Shown: positions 27,182 through 36,916, numbered from the stretch's first letter. The stretch is 64,000 nucleotides of DNA from Methanoregula sp. SKADARSKE-2 (GCA_030919125.1 CP121470.1:682001-746000); one strand, 5' to 3'. The notes: a model not told the origin generated them from the letters alone. Numbers and translations: made by a program.

Positions 27182-27511
27182 TCGGGAAAAAATTTTCAGG
27201 AAATTTCGGGTTCTTTTTCAAAAATTTTCGGCTGGATTCCAGATTCCGGGGTCTCCAAAAAAGGGCAGGGGGATCTCTCTTGGTCTTCCGATTGGCGATG
27301 GAGGAACCTTCCTGAGCAACAAAATTTTTCCGGCCGGTCTTGGAAAAGACTGCCCGATCGCAAATGCCAAGGAATCGTGGGAGGTTTTACCACATCCCTC
27401 CATTCCGATCACTTCTGGAATCCAGGATCTCCCCTGTGGCAAGCTGCGATTTTTCTGACGAGGGGTAATTGCGAGATATGCCGGGGGGATTTAAAATGAG
27501 TTTCTGGAGAC
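27182..27511. other. intergenic stretch without a recognised gene
   Basis: About 330 bases downstream of tsr3, with a T- and A-rich segment near the start (AAAAAATTTTCAGG) that could terminate transcription. No reading frame in any direction resembles a known family. Confidence 0.5.
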
Positions 27512-27847
27512 TTATCCGGCCGTGACCGGCCCGGTAATGAAGTTCATGGAGAGTCCGGCAAGAGTGGAGAGGAAGCCCATAGTCCCTGCAAAACCGCCCC
27601 CTATCCTGACAAGGATGGGGGAAGGAAGATTGGGAAACAGGACCATCACAACCCCCCAGGAATAGGGCCGGCATCCCGAAAAGATGACGATAGCCCGGCT
27701 TTTCCACGGATCCGAGAGTGAGCAGCCGACGAGGATCATCAGAACACGGTTGATGATCGCAATGATGAGAATAGACGAGGTCTGGACAGCTCCCGGCAGG
27801 ATGAGCGCGATAACACCGGGGGAGGGGATCCCGGCCAGAGAGATCAA
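27512..27847 (-). CDS. small hydrophobic membrane protein, unknown
   Basis: An open frame with about 111 residues from a TTG at 27847. Its four hydrophobic stretches (ALILPGAVQTSSILIIAIIN, AIVIFSGCRPYSWGVVMVLF, and two near the C-terminus) make it an integral membrane protein. The TTG overlaps the TGA of the upstream membrane protein gene (TTGA), suggesting coupled translation. Alternatively the two are halves of one gene separated by a frameshift. I do not recognise a family. Confidence 0.45.
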   Translation of the reverse strand: MISLAGIPSPGVIALILPGAVQTSSILIIAIINRVLMILVGCSLSDPWKSRAIVIFSGCRPYSWGVVMVLFPNLPSPILVRIGGGFAGTMGFLSTLAGLSMNFITGPVTAG

Positions 27848-28164
27848 AATACCCTTCTCTTCACAACAACGGAGAGAACAACAATAATGATCCCGACAGC
27901 AGACGCGAAGATCCCGAGGAGGGTCTGAAGGGCCTGAAGATCGGCGTGAAAAAGGAGGCATCGATGCCGGAGAGATAATGACTCGATAATGGCGAGATGC
28001 TCCCAGAGGACGGTGGTTTTGGAAGATGCGATCGCCGAAGTTTCCAGGATACCGATGCTACGCTGAGGGATGATTGAGCATACGGGTCTGATGTTATACG
28101 AATCCGCCGGGAGTTCTTCGGGCAGATACAGATCGATCGGAGAACTTCTTCTCCACCCGGCCAT
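27844..28164 (-). CDS. small membrane-anchored protein, unknown
   Basis: A 106-residue product with a polar N-terminal 80 residues, including an amphipathic stretch, and one C-terminal hydrophobic helix (LLGIFASAVGIIIVVLSVVV) with a basic end. The ATG is preceded about 22-25 bases upstream by TTAAGAATC, a possible TATA box. Its stop overlaps the putative TTG of the next gene. The topology suggests a tail-anchored protein; no family resemblance was found. It is divergent from the gapdh gene. Confidence 0.5.
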   Translation of the reverse strand: MAGWRRSSPIDLYLPEELPADSYNIRPVCSIIPQRSIGILETSAIASSKTTVLWEHLAIIESLSLRHRCLLFHADLQALQTLLGIFASAVGIIIVVLSVVVKRRVF

Positions 28165-28283
28165 TATCGGGTAAAAATAGGGGGATTCTTAATGACTTTT
28201 CTTTATTCGTCATCTTTCTTCTGATGTTTTTATCCTGGATCAATTAGGATAGTTTTTTCCGCTTCAACACACTGTACGATTGT

Positions 28284-29315
28284 ATGATCAAGGTCGCTAT
28301 CAACGGGTACGGTACCATCGGTAAGCGCGTTGCCGATGCGGTTGCGGCTCAGAAGGACATGCAGGTGGTCGGGGTTTCAAAAACCCGGCCGAGCGCGGAG
28401 GCGTTCGTGGCAAAAGAGCGGGGATACCCGCTCTTTATCGCCGATCTCTCCAAAAAAGCTGCATTTGAGAAGGCCGGTCTCAAGGTTGCCGGATCCTGCG
28501 AGGACATGTGTAAACTTGCGGATGTTGTCGTAGACGCAACCCCAGGCGATATCGGTGCAACAAACAAACCGCTCTATGAAAAGCTTGGGGTAAAGGCTGT
28601 CTGGCAGGGTGGAGAGGATCACGAGATCGCAGACTTTTCCTTTAACTCTTCATGCAACTACAAGGATGCCATCGGCAGGCAGTTTGTCCGGGTAGTCTCG
28701 TGCAACACAACCGGGCTCTGCCGGATTATCAACGAGATCGACAAGGAATTCGGCGTAACCCACGTCCATGCGATCATGGTCAGGAGAGGGGCGGACCCCG
28801 GCGAGATCAAGCGGGGGCCGATCGATGCCATCGTCCTCGACCCGGTCAGCGTCCCCAGCCACCACGGGCCAGATCTCCTCACGGTCCTGCCCCACGTCTC
28901 GATCACCACCATGGCGATGATCGTACCAACAACCATGATGCACATGCACGCGATCCGGATCTCGACGAAGAAGACTGTCGATCGCGAGAGGGTCATAGAA
29001 CTCATCAACAACCACCCGCGCCTGGGTCTCATCAAGAAAACCGCGGGCATAAAGAGCACCGCAGAACTCAAGGAGTTCGCGATGGATCTCGGGCGGCAGC
29101 GGTCCGACCTGTATGAGAACTGTATCTTTGAGGAATCGATCTTTGCCGAGAAAAACGAGCTCTGCTTCTTCCAGGCCATCCACCAAGAGGCTGATGTCGT
29201 TGTCGAGAATGTCGATGCTATCCGGGCGATGATGGGGGCCGAGAAGGATGCAAAAAGATCCGTTGAGATGACCAACACGGCGCTCGGGTTCGTTCACATC
29301 CAGAATAACCATTAA
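28284..29315 (+). CDS. gap: type II glyceraldehyde-3-phosphate dehydrogenase
   Basis: A 343-residue archaeal phosphorylating GAPDH. The nucleotide-binding N-terminus is IKVAINGYGTIGKRVADAV, and the catalytic cysteine is in VVSCNTTGLCR near residue 140. It reversibly converts glyceraldehyde-3-phosphate to 1,3-bisphosphoglycerate with NAD(P); in an autotrophic methanogen it would run mainly in the gluconeogenic direction. The tyrS gene starts 26 bases downstream on the same strand, so both may share a transcript. The 340-residue length is standard for the archaeal type. Confidence 0.95.
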   Translation: MIKVAINGYGTIGKRVADAVAAQKDMQVVGVSKTRPSAEAFVAKERGYPLFIADLSKKAAFEKAGLKVAGSCEDMCKLADVVVDATPGDIGATNKPLYEKLGVKAVWQGGEDHEIADFSFNSSCNYKDAIGRQFVRVVSCNTTGLCRIINEIDKEFGVTHVHAIMVRRGADPGEIKRGPIDAIVLDPVSVPSHHGPDLLTVLPHVSITTMAMIVPTTMMHMHAIRISTKKTVDRERVIELINNHPRLGLIKKTAGIKSTAELKEFAMDLGRQRSDLYENCIFEESIFAEKNELCFFQAIHQEADVVVENVDAIRAMMGAEKDAKRSVEMTNTALGFVHIQNNH

Positions 29316-29341
29316 CACTCATCAAAACTCATTCTTTTCAA

Positions 29342-30283
29342 ATGGACGCGTACGAGCGTGTTACCCGGAATACCGTCGAAGTCGTGACGGAAGAGGACCT
29401 TCGCGCACTTCTTACAAAACCGACAAGAAAGGTTTACGCGGGATACGAACCGAGCGGGGAGATCCATCTCGGCCATCTTGTTACCATAAACAAGCTCATA
29501 GACATGCAGGCCGCGGGATTCGAAGTCACGATCCTTCTCGCCGATCTCCATGCCTTCCTCAACCGCAAAGGGACCATGGAAAAGGTCGGAGAACTTGCGG
29601 AATACAACAAGCGCTGTTTCGAGGGGCTCGGTCTGAAGAATGTCCGGTACGTTCTCGGTTCCGATCTCCAGCTCAACCGGGAATACGAGCTCCTCGTCCT
29701 CCAGCTCTCGCAGGAGATCACCCTCAACCGGGCGACCCGGAGCATGGACGAAGTGGGAAGGCAGATGGATCACCCTACGGTATCTCAGATGATCTATCCC
29801 ATCATGCAGATGGCCGACATCGCAATGCTCGGCCTCGATGCGGCGGTCGGCGGCATAGACCAGCGGAAGATCCACATGCTCGCACGTGAGCATCTCATCA
29901 ACTTCGGCTATTCGGCCCCGGTCTGCATTCACACCCCGATCCTCAACGGTCTCGACGGGAAGAAGATGTCCTCATCGCAGGGGAATTATATCTCTGTAGC
30001 AGATTCCGAAGAAGAGATCCGGAAGAAGTGCCAGAAAGCATTCTGTCCGCCCGAACTTCCCGACAACCCGATCCTCCAGATCTTCCAGCATCACATCTTT
30101 CCGCGTCTTCCGGAGATTACCATCGCCCGGCCTGAGAAGTTCGGAGGAGACCGGACGTTTGGCAGGTATGCTGATCTTGAAGCCGCATACGGCCTGCATG
30201 AAGTTCATCCGATGGATCTCAAGAAGGCCTGCGGCGAGTCGCTTGTCACGATATTCGCACCGGTGCGCGAATATTTAAGGTGA
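29342..30283 (+). CDS. tyrS: tyrosyl-tRNA synthetase (archaeal type)
   Basis: A 313-residue class I synthetase. The HIGH-type signature is GEIHLGHLVTI near residue 40 and the KMSKS loop is KKMSSSQGNYIS near residue 213. It lacks the bacterial S4-like C-terminal domain, as expected for archaeal/eukaryotic enzymes. It charges tRNA-Tyr. The rio1 gene follows 38 bases later, giving a gapdh-tyrS-rio1-krr1 string on the plus strand. Confidence 0.95.
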   Translation: MDAYERVTRNTVEVVTEEDLRALLTKPTRKVYAGYEPSGEIHLGHLVTINKLIDMQAAGFEVTILLADLHAFLNRKGTMEKVGELAEYNKRCFEGLGLKNVRYVLGSDLQLNREYELLVLQLSQEITLNRATRSMDEVGRQMDHPTVSQMIYPIMQMADIAMLGLDAAVGGIDQRKIHMLAREHLINFGYSAPVCIHTPILNGLDGKKMSSSQGNYISVADSEEEIRKKCQKAFCPPELPDNPILQIFQHHIFPRLPEITIARPEKFGGDRTFGRYADLEAAYGLHEVHPMDLKKACGESLVTIFAPVREYLR

Positions 30284-30321
30284 CGGAATAACTTCAGAGA
30301 AGTGGTGGTGGTGGCTCTCCC

Positions 30322-31098
30322 TTGAGTATCGATAAACAGCTGGACCAGTTCGACAAGCGTCTCGAAGAGATGGGCGTCCGGATCAAAGATGCGGACATGC
30401 TCAAGGTACGTGAGGATGTGTTTGATGAGGTCACGCTTATCGCGCTCTATAAGCTGGTCCACAAGAAATGGCTCTCCGTAATCGGAGGTTCGATCAGTAC
30501 CGGGAAAGAAGCGAACGTTTTCTACGGTGAGCGTGACGGGGTTCCGATCGCCATCAAGATCTACCGGATCCATTCGGCGAATTTCACTACCATGAGCTCC
30601 TATATCATCGGTGACCGGCGTTTTTCAAACGTAAAGAAAGCCAAGAAAGAGCTCATCTTTGCCTGGACAAAAAAGGAGTTCTCCAACCTCATGCGGGCAC
30701 GAGAGGCAGGCCTGTCCGTCCCGGAACCGCTCGTATGGTCCAGGAACATTCTTATCATGTCATTCATCGGCAAGCGGGAGAGTCCGTACCCCCAGCTGAG
30801 GAATGCCGAGCTTGAAGATCCGACCGCAGTTTATGCTTCAATTATCAACAGCATCGGGATCCTTTACAAAGAGGGGGGCTTGGTCCATGGGGATCTCAGT
30901 GAATTCAACATCCTCTATGGCGATAAGCCGTATCTCATCGATATGGGGCAGTCGGTAACAAAGGATCATCCCCGGGCCCTATTCTTCCTGATGCGGGATA
31001 TCCGGAACATCAACCGGTATTTTAAAAACCGGTGCGACATCCGCGAAGATGTTGAGATCTTTAATGCCATCACCGGACTTGATGCCGAAGAGCCATAA
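30322..31098 (+). CDS. rio1: RIO1-type serine/threonine protein kinase
   Basis: A 258-residue RIO1 kinase/ATPase. The glycine loop GGSISTGKEANVFYG, the lysine in PIAIKIYRI, the catalytic loop LVHGDLSEFNILY and the metal-binding LIDMGQSV (the RIO counterpart of DFG) are intact. In archaea and eukaryotes Rio1 acts in late small-ribosomal-subunit maturation. The start is most likely the TTG at 30322, because the GTG codons just before it are out of frame and quickly stop; this start lacks a clear ribosome site. The stop overlaps a 30-codon ORF that runs into krr1. Confidence 0.93.
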   Translation: MSIDKQLDQFDKRLEEMGVRIKDADMLKVREDVFDEVTLIALYKLVHKKWLSVIGGSISTGKEANVFYGERDGVPIAIKIYRIHSANFTTMSSYIIGDRRFSNVKKAKKELIFAWTKKEFSNLMRAREAGLSVPEPLVWSRNILIMSFIGKRESPYPQLRNAELEDPTAVYASIINSIGILYKEGGLVHGDLSEFNILYGDKPYLIDMGQSVTKDHPRALFFLMRDIRNINRYFKNRCDIREDVEIFNAITGLDAEEP

Positions 31099-31190
31099 TG
31101 TATAATGCAAGAATGGATACCATAGGACTGCCAGATCAACTACAGGCAATCTCATCAAAAGGTGAACGTACGAAATGTTGCAGGAAATAA
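31098..31190 (+). CDS. putative 30-residue ORF bridging rio1 and krr1
   Basis: The ATG overlaps the rio1 stop (TAATG) and the stop lies 16 bases inside krr1, so ribosomes finishing rio1 could translate this ORF and pass on to krr1. The peptide is polar with a cysteine pair near its end (GERTKCCRK). There is no homology argument, and it may be only a translated leader with no function as a peptide. Confidence 0.25.
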   Translation: MYNARMDTIGLPDQLQAISSKGERTKCCRK

Positions 31191-31720
31191 AGATCAACTC
31201 CAGCCGCGTCGGTGTCCTGATAGGGAAGGGGGGAGCAACAAAAAAAGAGCTCGAGACCCGGACCCATGCAGTAATAACGATTGACAGCAAGGAAGGCCTT
31301 GTAAAAGTCGAAGGAGATGATGAGCACACCGTTTCTCTGCTCAGGGCGGTGGAAGTCATCAATGCAGTCAACCGCGGCTTCTCGCCCGAGAGGGCGTTTG
31401 AGATGATCGAGGATGAGGATCTTTTGCTCGATCTTATCGACCTCACCACGATGGCTGACGGTCCGAAGCAGCTCGACCGCCTCAGGGGCAGGATCATCGG
31501 CAAAGACGGAAGGGCACGCGAACAGATCGAGGAGATGACCGATGTTGAGATCTCCGTATTCGGAAAGACTGTCGCCCTGATTGGGTATCCCGAGCAGCTC
31601 AAGACCGCTCGGGCGGCGGTCGATATGCTGAAACAGGGAGTACCCCATGAAAATGTCTTTGCCTTCCTCGACAAAAAAAAGAGAGAAGCAAAGCGGGATA
31701 TGATCAGCTACTATTACTGA
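31175..31720 (+). CDS. KH-domain ribosome assembly factor (Dim2/Krr1/Pno1-like)
   Basis: A 181-residue protein with two KH domains: VGVLIGKGGATKKELETR (about residues 12-29) and RLRGRIIGKDGRAREQIEEM (about residues 103-122), both with the GxxG loop. Archaeal Dim2-like proteins bind the 3' end of 16S rRNA and act with aIF2alpha and Rio1 in small-subunit assembly. The chosen ATG has AAGGTGA about 12 bases upstream and begins at the conserved N-terminus. Linkage to rio1 just upstream supports the role. Confidence 0.9.
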   Translation: MLQEIKINSSRVGVLIGKGGATKKELETRTHAVITIDSKEGLVKVEGDDEHTVSLLRAVEVINAVNRGFSPERAFEMIEDEDLLLDLIDLTTMADGPKQLDRLRGRIIGKDGRAREQIEEMTDVEISVFGKTVALIGYPEQLKTARAAVDMLKQGVPHENVFAFLDKKKREAKRDMISYYY

Positions 31721-31894
31721 TCCCAAAGGGGTGCGGTGGTTCTGCGCAGTTTCACCCTACGAGTCCAATACAAGATAATGCAACATTTCCCATGGAACAC
31801 AAGTAACTACATCTAAAGCAAATTTATGAAAACAACCCGATTCGCGGAATTTTTGGAGTGGAACACGAGGGGTCGTGTGAACGCGCGGTGAGCA

Positions 31895-34054
31895 ATGCAG
31901 ATACGAGATCTTGCACTACCGGAGACGTTGAAAAACCGTTATCTGTCATCAGGTATCGACTCACTTTACCCTCCGCAGGCTGACTGTGTGACCCGGGGCC
32001 TGCTTACCGGAAAGAATCTCCTCATCGCGATTCCCACGGCGAGCGGCAAGACGCTTATCGCCGAGATGGCGATGCATGTCCATAGTGCAGCCAAAGGGAA
32101 GTGCCTGTATATCGTTCCTCTTAAGGCTCTTGCGAGCGAGAAGTTCGATGAATTCGGGAACAAAGGGGTGCGTGTCGGCATTGCAACCGGAGATTTTGAC
32201 CGGCGGGACGATCTGCTCGGGCGCAATGACATCATCGTTGCAACGAGCGAAAAAGTGGACTCCCTCCTCCGGAACAGCGCTTCATGGATCTCCGAGATTA
32301 CACTTCTCGTCATCGATGAGGTTCACCTCATCGATTCAGAAGGTCGTGGCCCAACGCTTGAGATGGTCATTGCAAAGCTGCGATACCGGAATCCCCGGAT
32401 GCAGGTAATCGGGCTCTCGGCAACGATAGGGAATTCCGGTAAGCTGGCCGGCTGGCTTGACGCAGATCTCGTGACCAGCTCGTGGCGTCCGGTCGATCTC
32501 CGGCCCGGGGTATTCTGCAACGATCAGATCCATTTCCGGGACTCAAAGAGGAACGTTAAGGTCGTTTCGAAGAACTACGATGATCTCAACCTCTGCATGG
32601 ACACGATCGCCGAGGGGGGGCAGTGCCTTGTCTTTGTCTCATCACGACGTAATGCTGAGGCATTTGCGAAGAGAGCGGCCGGCTCGATCAAGAGCGACGA
32701 GCCTGCGCTTGCGGCCTATGCGGAGAAGCTCCGCGGTACGGCGGAGACCGAGATGGGAAAGACCCTTGCCCTCTGCGTCGGGAGAGGTTCGGCGTTTCAC
32801 CATGCCGGCCTGAGCCGGGCCGAGCGGACGATTATCGAAGAGGGGTTCCGGAAAGGGTTCATCAAGTGCATCTCTTCGACCCCGACACTTGCAGCGGGAC
32901 TCAACCTTCCTGCCCGCAGAGTAATCATCCGCGATTATCTCCGGTTCACTGCGGGAGAGGGGATGCAGCCTATCCCGGTCAGCGAATACCACCAGATGGC
33001 GGGAAGAGCCGGGCGCCCCCGGCTCGATCCGTATGGCGAGGCAGTCCTTATCGCCAAAGACGAGGCCGGTGTAGCGGAGTTGTTCGACTGCTACATCGAG
33101 GCACCTGCGGAAGACGTGCATTCAAAGATCGCCGATCCCGCAGCGCTCTACACGCACGTCCTCTCCCTTATCGCTTCGGGTTTTGCTGATACCCGGTCCG
33201 AACTCGCCCGTTTTATGGAGCGGACTTTCTACGTGCATGAACACCGGCAGGGTCGTGTTATGCAGAAATCGGTGGAGTCCGCGCTTAAATTCCTGATCGC
33301 AGAAGAGATGGTCATGGATGTCGGCGAACATCTCTGTTCAACGGAGTTTGGCACGCTGGTCTCGCGGCTGTATATTGACCCACGAAGTGCGGCGATGATA
33401 GTAAAGGGCCTCCGTACGAAAAAAGAGTACGCTGATCTCGGGCTCCTCCAGCTCATTTGCAGTACACCGGATATGCAGAGACTCTATGCCCGCAACTCGG
33501 ATATCAGCACTCTGACCCGAATGGAGGAAGCTCACGAAGATGAACTCTGGATGGAACTCCCTGTCGACGGGGAAGAGGCTGAACTTTATTATCGGGCCCT
33601 CAAAACAACCCTGCTCCTTTCTGACTGGACGGACGAGCTGCCGGACACGAAGATCTGCGAGCGATACGCGGTCGGGCCTGGAGACATTTTCGGGATGGTC
33701 GAGAGTATCAACTGGCTCCTTCACGCCACTGTTGAGCTTTCCCGGATATTCGCACCTGCCTTCCAGCCGAAGATCCGGGAGTTTGAAATTTGTATGAAGA
33801 ACGGCATCCGTCGAGAGCTCCTTCCGCTGGTCAAACTCCGGGGCATCGGCAGGGTTCGTGCACGGCGCCTCTTCAATAACAACCTGAAAACACCCGAGGA
33901 AGTCCTGAAAGCCGGAATCGGAGAAGTGACAAAAATTATTGGCCTGGGTATCGCAGATCAGATCTTCGCGCAGCTGCAGGGGAACAGGAGAACCTCTCCG
34001 GCAAAAGAGGAAGATGGTGTATCCGGCCAAGCTACCCTCTTCCAGTTCCGGTGA
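31895..34054 (+). CDS. hel308: Hel308-type ATP-dependent DNA helicase
   Basis: A 719-residue superfamily 2 helicase. Walker A is PTASGKT near residue 48, the DEVH box is [16 protein letters not shown] near residue 138, motif VI is [14 protein letters not shown], and a winged-helix/ratchet region with the helix-hairpin-helix-like [15 protein letters not shown] lies near the C-terminus. Hel308 unwinds lagging strands at stalled forks in archaea. The end resembles a PCNA-interacting peptide (ATLFQF). The ATG follows GGTGAG closely, and a TATA-like sequence (AAATTTATG) is about 75 bases upstream. The cgi121 gene starts four bases after its stop. Confidence 0.95.
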   Translation: MQIRDLALPETLKNRYLSSGIDSLYPPQADCVTRGLLTGKNLLIAIPTASGKTLIAEMAMHVHSAAKGKCLYIVPLKALASEKFDEFGNKGVRVGIATGDFDRRDDLLGRNDIIVATSEKVDSLLRNSASWISEITLLVIDEVHLIDSEGRGPTLEMVIAKLRYRNPRMQVIGLSATIGNSGKLAGWLDADLVTSSWRPVDLRPGVFCNDQIHFRDSKRNVKVVSKNYDDLNLCMDTIAEGGQCLVFVSSRRNAEAFAKRAAGSIKSDEPALAAYAEKLRGTAETEMGKTLALCVGRGSAFHHAGLSRAERTIIEEGFRKGFIKCISSTPTLAAGLNLPARRVIIRDYLRFTAGEGMQPIPVSEYHQMAGRAGRPRLDPYGEAVLIAKDEAGVAELFDCYIEAPAEDVHSKIADPAALYTHVLSLIASGFADTRSELARFMERTFYVHEHRQGRVMQKSVESALKFLIAEEMVMDVGEHLCSTEFGTLVSRLYIDPRSAAMIVKGLRTKKEYADLGLLQLICSTPDMQRLYARNSDISTLTRMEEAHEDELWMELPVDGEEAELYYRALKTTLLLSDWTDELPDTKICERYAVGPGDIFGMVESINWLLHATVELSRIFAPAFQPKIREFEICMKNGIRRELLPLVKLRGIGRVRARRLFNNNLKTPEEVLKAGIGEVTKIIGLGIADQIFAQLQGNRRTSPAKEEDGVSGQATLFQFR

Positions 34055-34058
34055 TCAC

Positions 34059-34589
34059 ATGAAAATCAAAGAGAGTAAATTGTTCGGGATACGGGCGGGA
34101 CGCTGTACAATCTCCGATAAAAACAGTTTTCTTCGGAGACTCCAGGAGATTGCAGGCGAATATGAGACGCACATAATCTGTTTTGATGCCGATAAGCTGG
34201 CAGGAATCCGACACGTGCAGGCCGCACTCACGCACGCGCTTCGATCGTTCAGAAACGGTACGCAGATCTCCAATACCTTCGAGATGGAGGCGCTGCTTTA
34301 TGCGGCTGGCTCCCGGCAGACAAGTGTAGCCTCGACATTCGGGCTTCACGCTGGCGGGAACCGCATGTATATCGCCTGTTGTCCAATGCGGGACGAGGTC
34401 TTGAGACACCTTGAAGGTGTCGCAGAGTTGTGTCCCGAGAAGGATCCCTGGGAGGCCATTTCATCCGATAAACAGGCGCGCCTTATGGAGCTCTTTGAGA
34501 TATCCGAGAGGGAGCTCGAGACAACAGACAGGTCTGCCTTTGTCGATCTCGTCCTGGAACGCGTTGCCATGCTTGATGTTTACCGGTAA
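34059..34589 (+). CDS. cgi121: KEOPS complex subunit Cgi121
   Basis: A 176-residue protein of the Cgi121/TPRKB family: GIRAGRCTI at the N-terminus, HVQAALTHALRSF, and the core ISNTFEMEALLYAAGSRQ near residue 75. Cgi121 recruits tRNA to the KEOPS complex that makes threonylcarbamoyl-adenosine at position 37. I start at the ATG at 34059, which directly follows the hel308 stop; the longer open frame lies inside hel308. No other KEOPS gene is in the window. Confidence 0.88.
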   Translation: MKIKESKLFGIRAGRCTISDKNSFLRRLQEIAGEYETHIICFDADKLAGIRHVQAALTHALRSFRNGTQISNTFEMEALLYAAGSRQTSVASTFGLHAGGNRMYIACCPMRDEVLRHLEGVAELCPEKDPWEAISSDKQARLMELFEISERELETTDRSAFVDLVLERVAMLDVYR

Positions 34590-34645
34590 TTTTCTCTTAA
34601 GGATCAGATATGCCAGAAACCGGAGTACCGACCAACCGGTAATTT

Positions 34646-34668
34646 CCTAGTAGAGCGAGACACTTAAA
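34646..34668 (+). repeat. left terminal inverted repeat of the IS630-type element
   Basis: CCTAGTAG followed by GAGACACTTAAA matches the reverse complement of 35845-35867 at 18 of 23 positions. The TA at 34648 is the likely duplicated target site. Confidence 0.65.
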
Positions 34669-35865
34669 ATTGATGGTAGAGTCGTTTTAGTTTAATCCTT
34701 GCACTTTCAGAAGTAAACTGCCAGTCGACCAGTTTCTGGTTATTGTTTCTGGAAGTTTCCCACTTTTTTGTTTCGTGGATAAGCAATTCCAAATTATCCA
34801 ATCTTCGATCAAGACATTGACGGGATAACGCGCTTAATTCAATTTCAGCGATGTTGAGCCAGCTCCCATGTATGGGGGTGTTATGGATCTCCAGGCGTTT
34901 GACAAGAATCGAAGCTTCCTCCGGAGGAAACGCCTCATAAAATGCTCCAATCGTGTGGGTGTTCAGGTTATCGCAGATAAGAATTATTTTTCTGGCGTTT
35001 GGGTAATCAATCTCGAGTAACTCTCTAACTTCGTGAGCCCAATCCACTTTTTTTCTGTGCTTGCGGGGATTAACTCTCCTCCCTCCTTTCAGGGGTTTTA
35101 GTGAAGAGGAATATTGAGGCAGTTCCATTTCGTGTATACTCATAATCATATCGAACGGGATACCGGGGAGTCGCTGGCAACGAATCCCGGGAGTCTCCGA
35201 GTAACTGGACCGATTTTTCATCCATACAAATCAGAGGAACTTCCGGATCATAAGGTCGGTGATAGAGTTCCAGGATATCCTCCATGTGAGCAACAAATTC
35301 AGCGTTTTGTTGCGGCGGAATAACCCAGCATTGCCGCAGGTGAGGTTTTAACTCGTTTTTTTAAGACGCGGCCGATCGTTTTTCCTGAAATCGTCTCGAC
35401 AATTTTTAACTCAACCATTTTGTCTGCGAGGAGGTCAAGGGTCCAATTGGCATATCCCTCCGGCGGTTGACTGCATGCTATCGTGATAAGCCGGGCCTCT
35501 TTTGCTCCATCCAGTTTTCGAGGAATGGGTGATGATTCCTGGGCTTTTCTCCCGACTGCGCGAGTTAGTCCTTCTTCGAAATACTTCTTGCGTATATTGA
35601 AAACTGTTTGACTATGGCAGTGTAACAAAACGGCTATCTCTTCATCGGTCTTGCCGGATTTATTTTTATCTGCATGCAACAGGACATACGCGTGTCGGAT
35701 TCGATACGCCGGGCCTTTCCCACGCTTGACAATTCCTGTCAGGTGTTTCCTTTCTTGTTGCGTTAATTCAACGACATACCGCTTCTTCATTGAAACTTTA
35801 TAGTACGTACTTAAATAAAAATAATTTCCAATAAAATCTATATATTCAATTGTCTGGGACTACTA
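34648..35865 (-). mobile_element. IS630-type insertion sequence, about 1.2 kb, transposase broken
   Basis: Imperfect inverted repeats start at a TA on both sides, as expected for the TA-targeting IS630/Tc1-mariner group. A minus-strand transposase split over three frames fills the space between. Both frame changes fall in A-tracts. The element inserted between cgi121 and moaB without disrupting either. Confidence 0.8.
34664..35790 (-). pseudogene. IS630 family transposase with two frameshifts
   Basis: Three consecutive minus-strand frames restore one transposase. Part 1 (35790 to about 35355) is the helix-turn-helix half, with GYANWTLDLLADKMVELKIV. The frame then changes at a run of seven A's (35355-35361); the next part contains QCWVIPPQQNAEFVAHMEDI and the first catalytic aspartate in PLICMDEKSVQLL. 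A second change in an A-tract near 35100 leads to VDWAHEVRELLEID, the second aspartate in ICDNLNTHTIGAFYEAF, and the final glutamate in WLNIAEIELSALS. All DDE residues survive. Removing one A at each site would restore the gene. Confidence 0.85.
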
Positions 35866-35867
35866 GG
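35845..35867 (-). repeat. right terminal inverted repeat of the IS630-type element
   Basis: The reverse complement begins CCTAGTAGTCCCAGACAATT and pairs with 34646-34668. The TA at 35864 is the other copy of the likely target site. Confidence 0.65.
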
Positions 35868-36427
35868 GACTATTCACCCGGTTCATCCAGGTGTAACAGT
35901 CTTAGCGAGGGACGCGGGAATTCGCTGGTATCTGGATCTGACTGGGATCGGCTCCTCTTTTCCCTTGTTGTGGATCTATCGCAGGTAAAAAACACCCGGA
36001 ACCCGCTGATCACAATAGTCGCGAAGAAAGGCACTTGAAATTGTTTCCATTTTGATAGTTCCTATCCACGCAAGCTATTCAAGGAGACAACAGGGGAGAT
36101 CTCTTCATTGAGTCCGCGATGATGCCCTGCAAAAAAGTGTGCGGGTATATGAAGTGCTGATCCCGCGATTCAATGATCCTCGATTGATAACAATGAATAA
36201 TGGAAACCTCTGGGGTATCCAAATGGTTCCAGGGACTTAGGAATGCTGCATGGGTGAGTCTGGTTGGATAGGTCTCTTGAAATCCCCCGCGAAAAAAGGG
36301 GTCCGGCTTCCTCTCTGGATTTGAATTTTTTTTTACAACGAAAGAAGTCTGAGGGGATACTCAGAAGAACGTGTTGACAGGGAGAGGACGCAGGGGGTAC
36401 GTTTTTCCGATCGGGAAAATCCAAAAG
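35866..36427. other. intergenic stretch without a recognised gene
   Basis: About 560 bases between the IS630 element and moaB. A short plus-strand frame (ending at 36038) and a short minus-strand frame (36170-36424) exist, neither with a family resemblance. A T-run (TTTTTTTTTAC region near 36330) could serve as a minus-strand 3'-end feature for moaB transcripts or the reverse. No tRNA was seen. Confidence 0.5.
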
Positions 36428-36916
36428 CTACCTCTTACTGTGGGAGAGGATGTGAGCGATTTCTGGAATTATAAGTTCCTTGGTTGCAAGAGTAACGGCC
36501 GGGGTTGATCCCGGGATGCAGAAGATCGCCCGTCCGTGTGAGATTCCTGCCGTTGCGCGAGATAGCATCGATGAAGTCCCGATCTCTGCCAGGCTCTTCA
36601 ATCGGAACATCTCCCCAAAGCCTTCAATCTCTTTCTCAAAAAGCGGGGCGATTGCTTCAATAGTACAGTCGTCGTGGGTGAGACCGGTCCCCCCATTGAA
36701 TATAATGCAGTTGGATACTTTCATTGCTCTGAACAACTCATCCCGGATCATATCAATCCGGTCAGGAACGATTGCATAGTGATTCATCATGATCCCCGCA
36801 GCGTTGAGCATACTTCTGATGGTCAAACCGCTCAGATCGTTCTCCGGCTTCCGGGTACTTGAAATGGTGATAACTGCTGCCCTGATCTCAATTTTCTGGA
36901 TATGATTTGATTTCAT
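36428..36916 (-). CDS. moaB: molybdenum cofactor biosynthesis protein B (MoaB/Mog family)
   Basis: A 162-residue MoaB/MogA-type protein: AAVITISSTRKPENDLSG at the N-terminus and the pterin-binding core IIFNGGTGLTHDDCTIEAI near residue 75, with FCIPGSTPAVTLA near the C-terminus. The family adenylates molybdopterin; molybdenum or tungsten cofactor is needed by formylmethanofuran dehydrogenase and formate dehydrogenase in methanogens. The GTGTTDD signature of the family appears here as GGTGLTHDD. The start is the ATG next to the presumed replication origin. Confidence 0.88.
   Translation of the reverse strand: MKSNHIQKIEIRAAVITISSTRKPENDLSGLTIRSMLNAAGIMMNHYAIVPDRIDMIRDELFRAMKVSNCIIFNGGTGLTHDDCTIEAIAPLFEKEIEGFGEMFRLKSLAEIGTSSMLSRATAGISHGRAIFCIPGSTPAVTLATKELIIPEIAHILSHSKR

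Noticed and set aside
36115..36170. C/D-box-like sequence (GATGATG ... CTGA)
   Set aside because: The C box departs from consensus and there is no terminal stem; such matches occur by chance.
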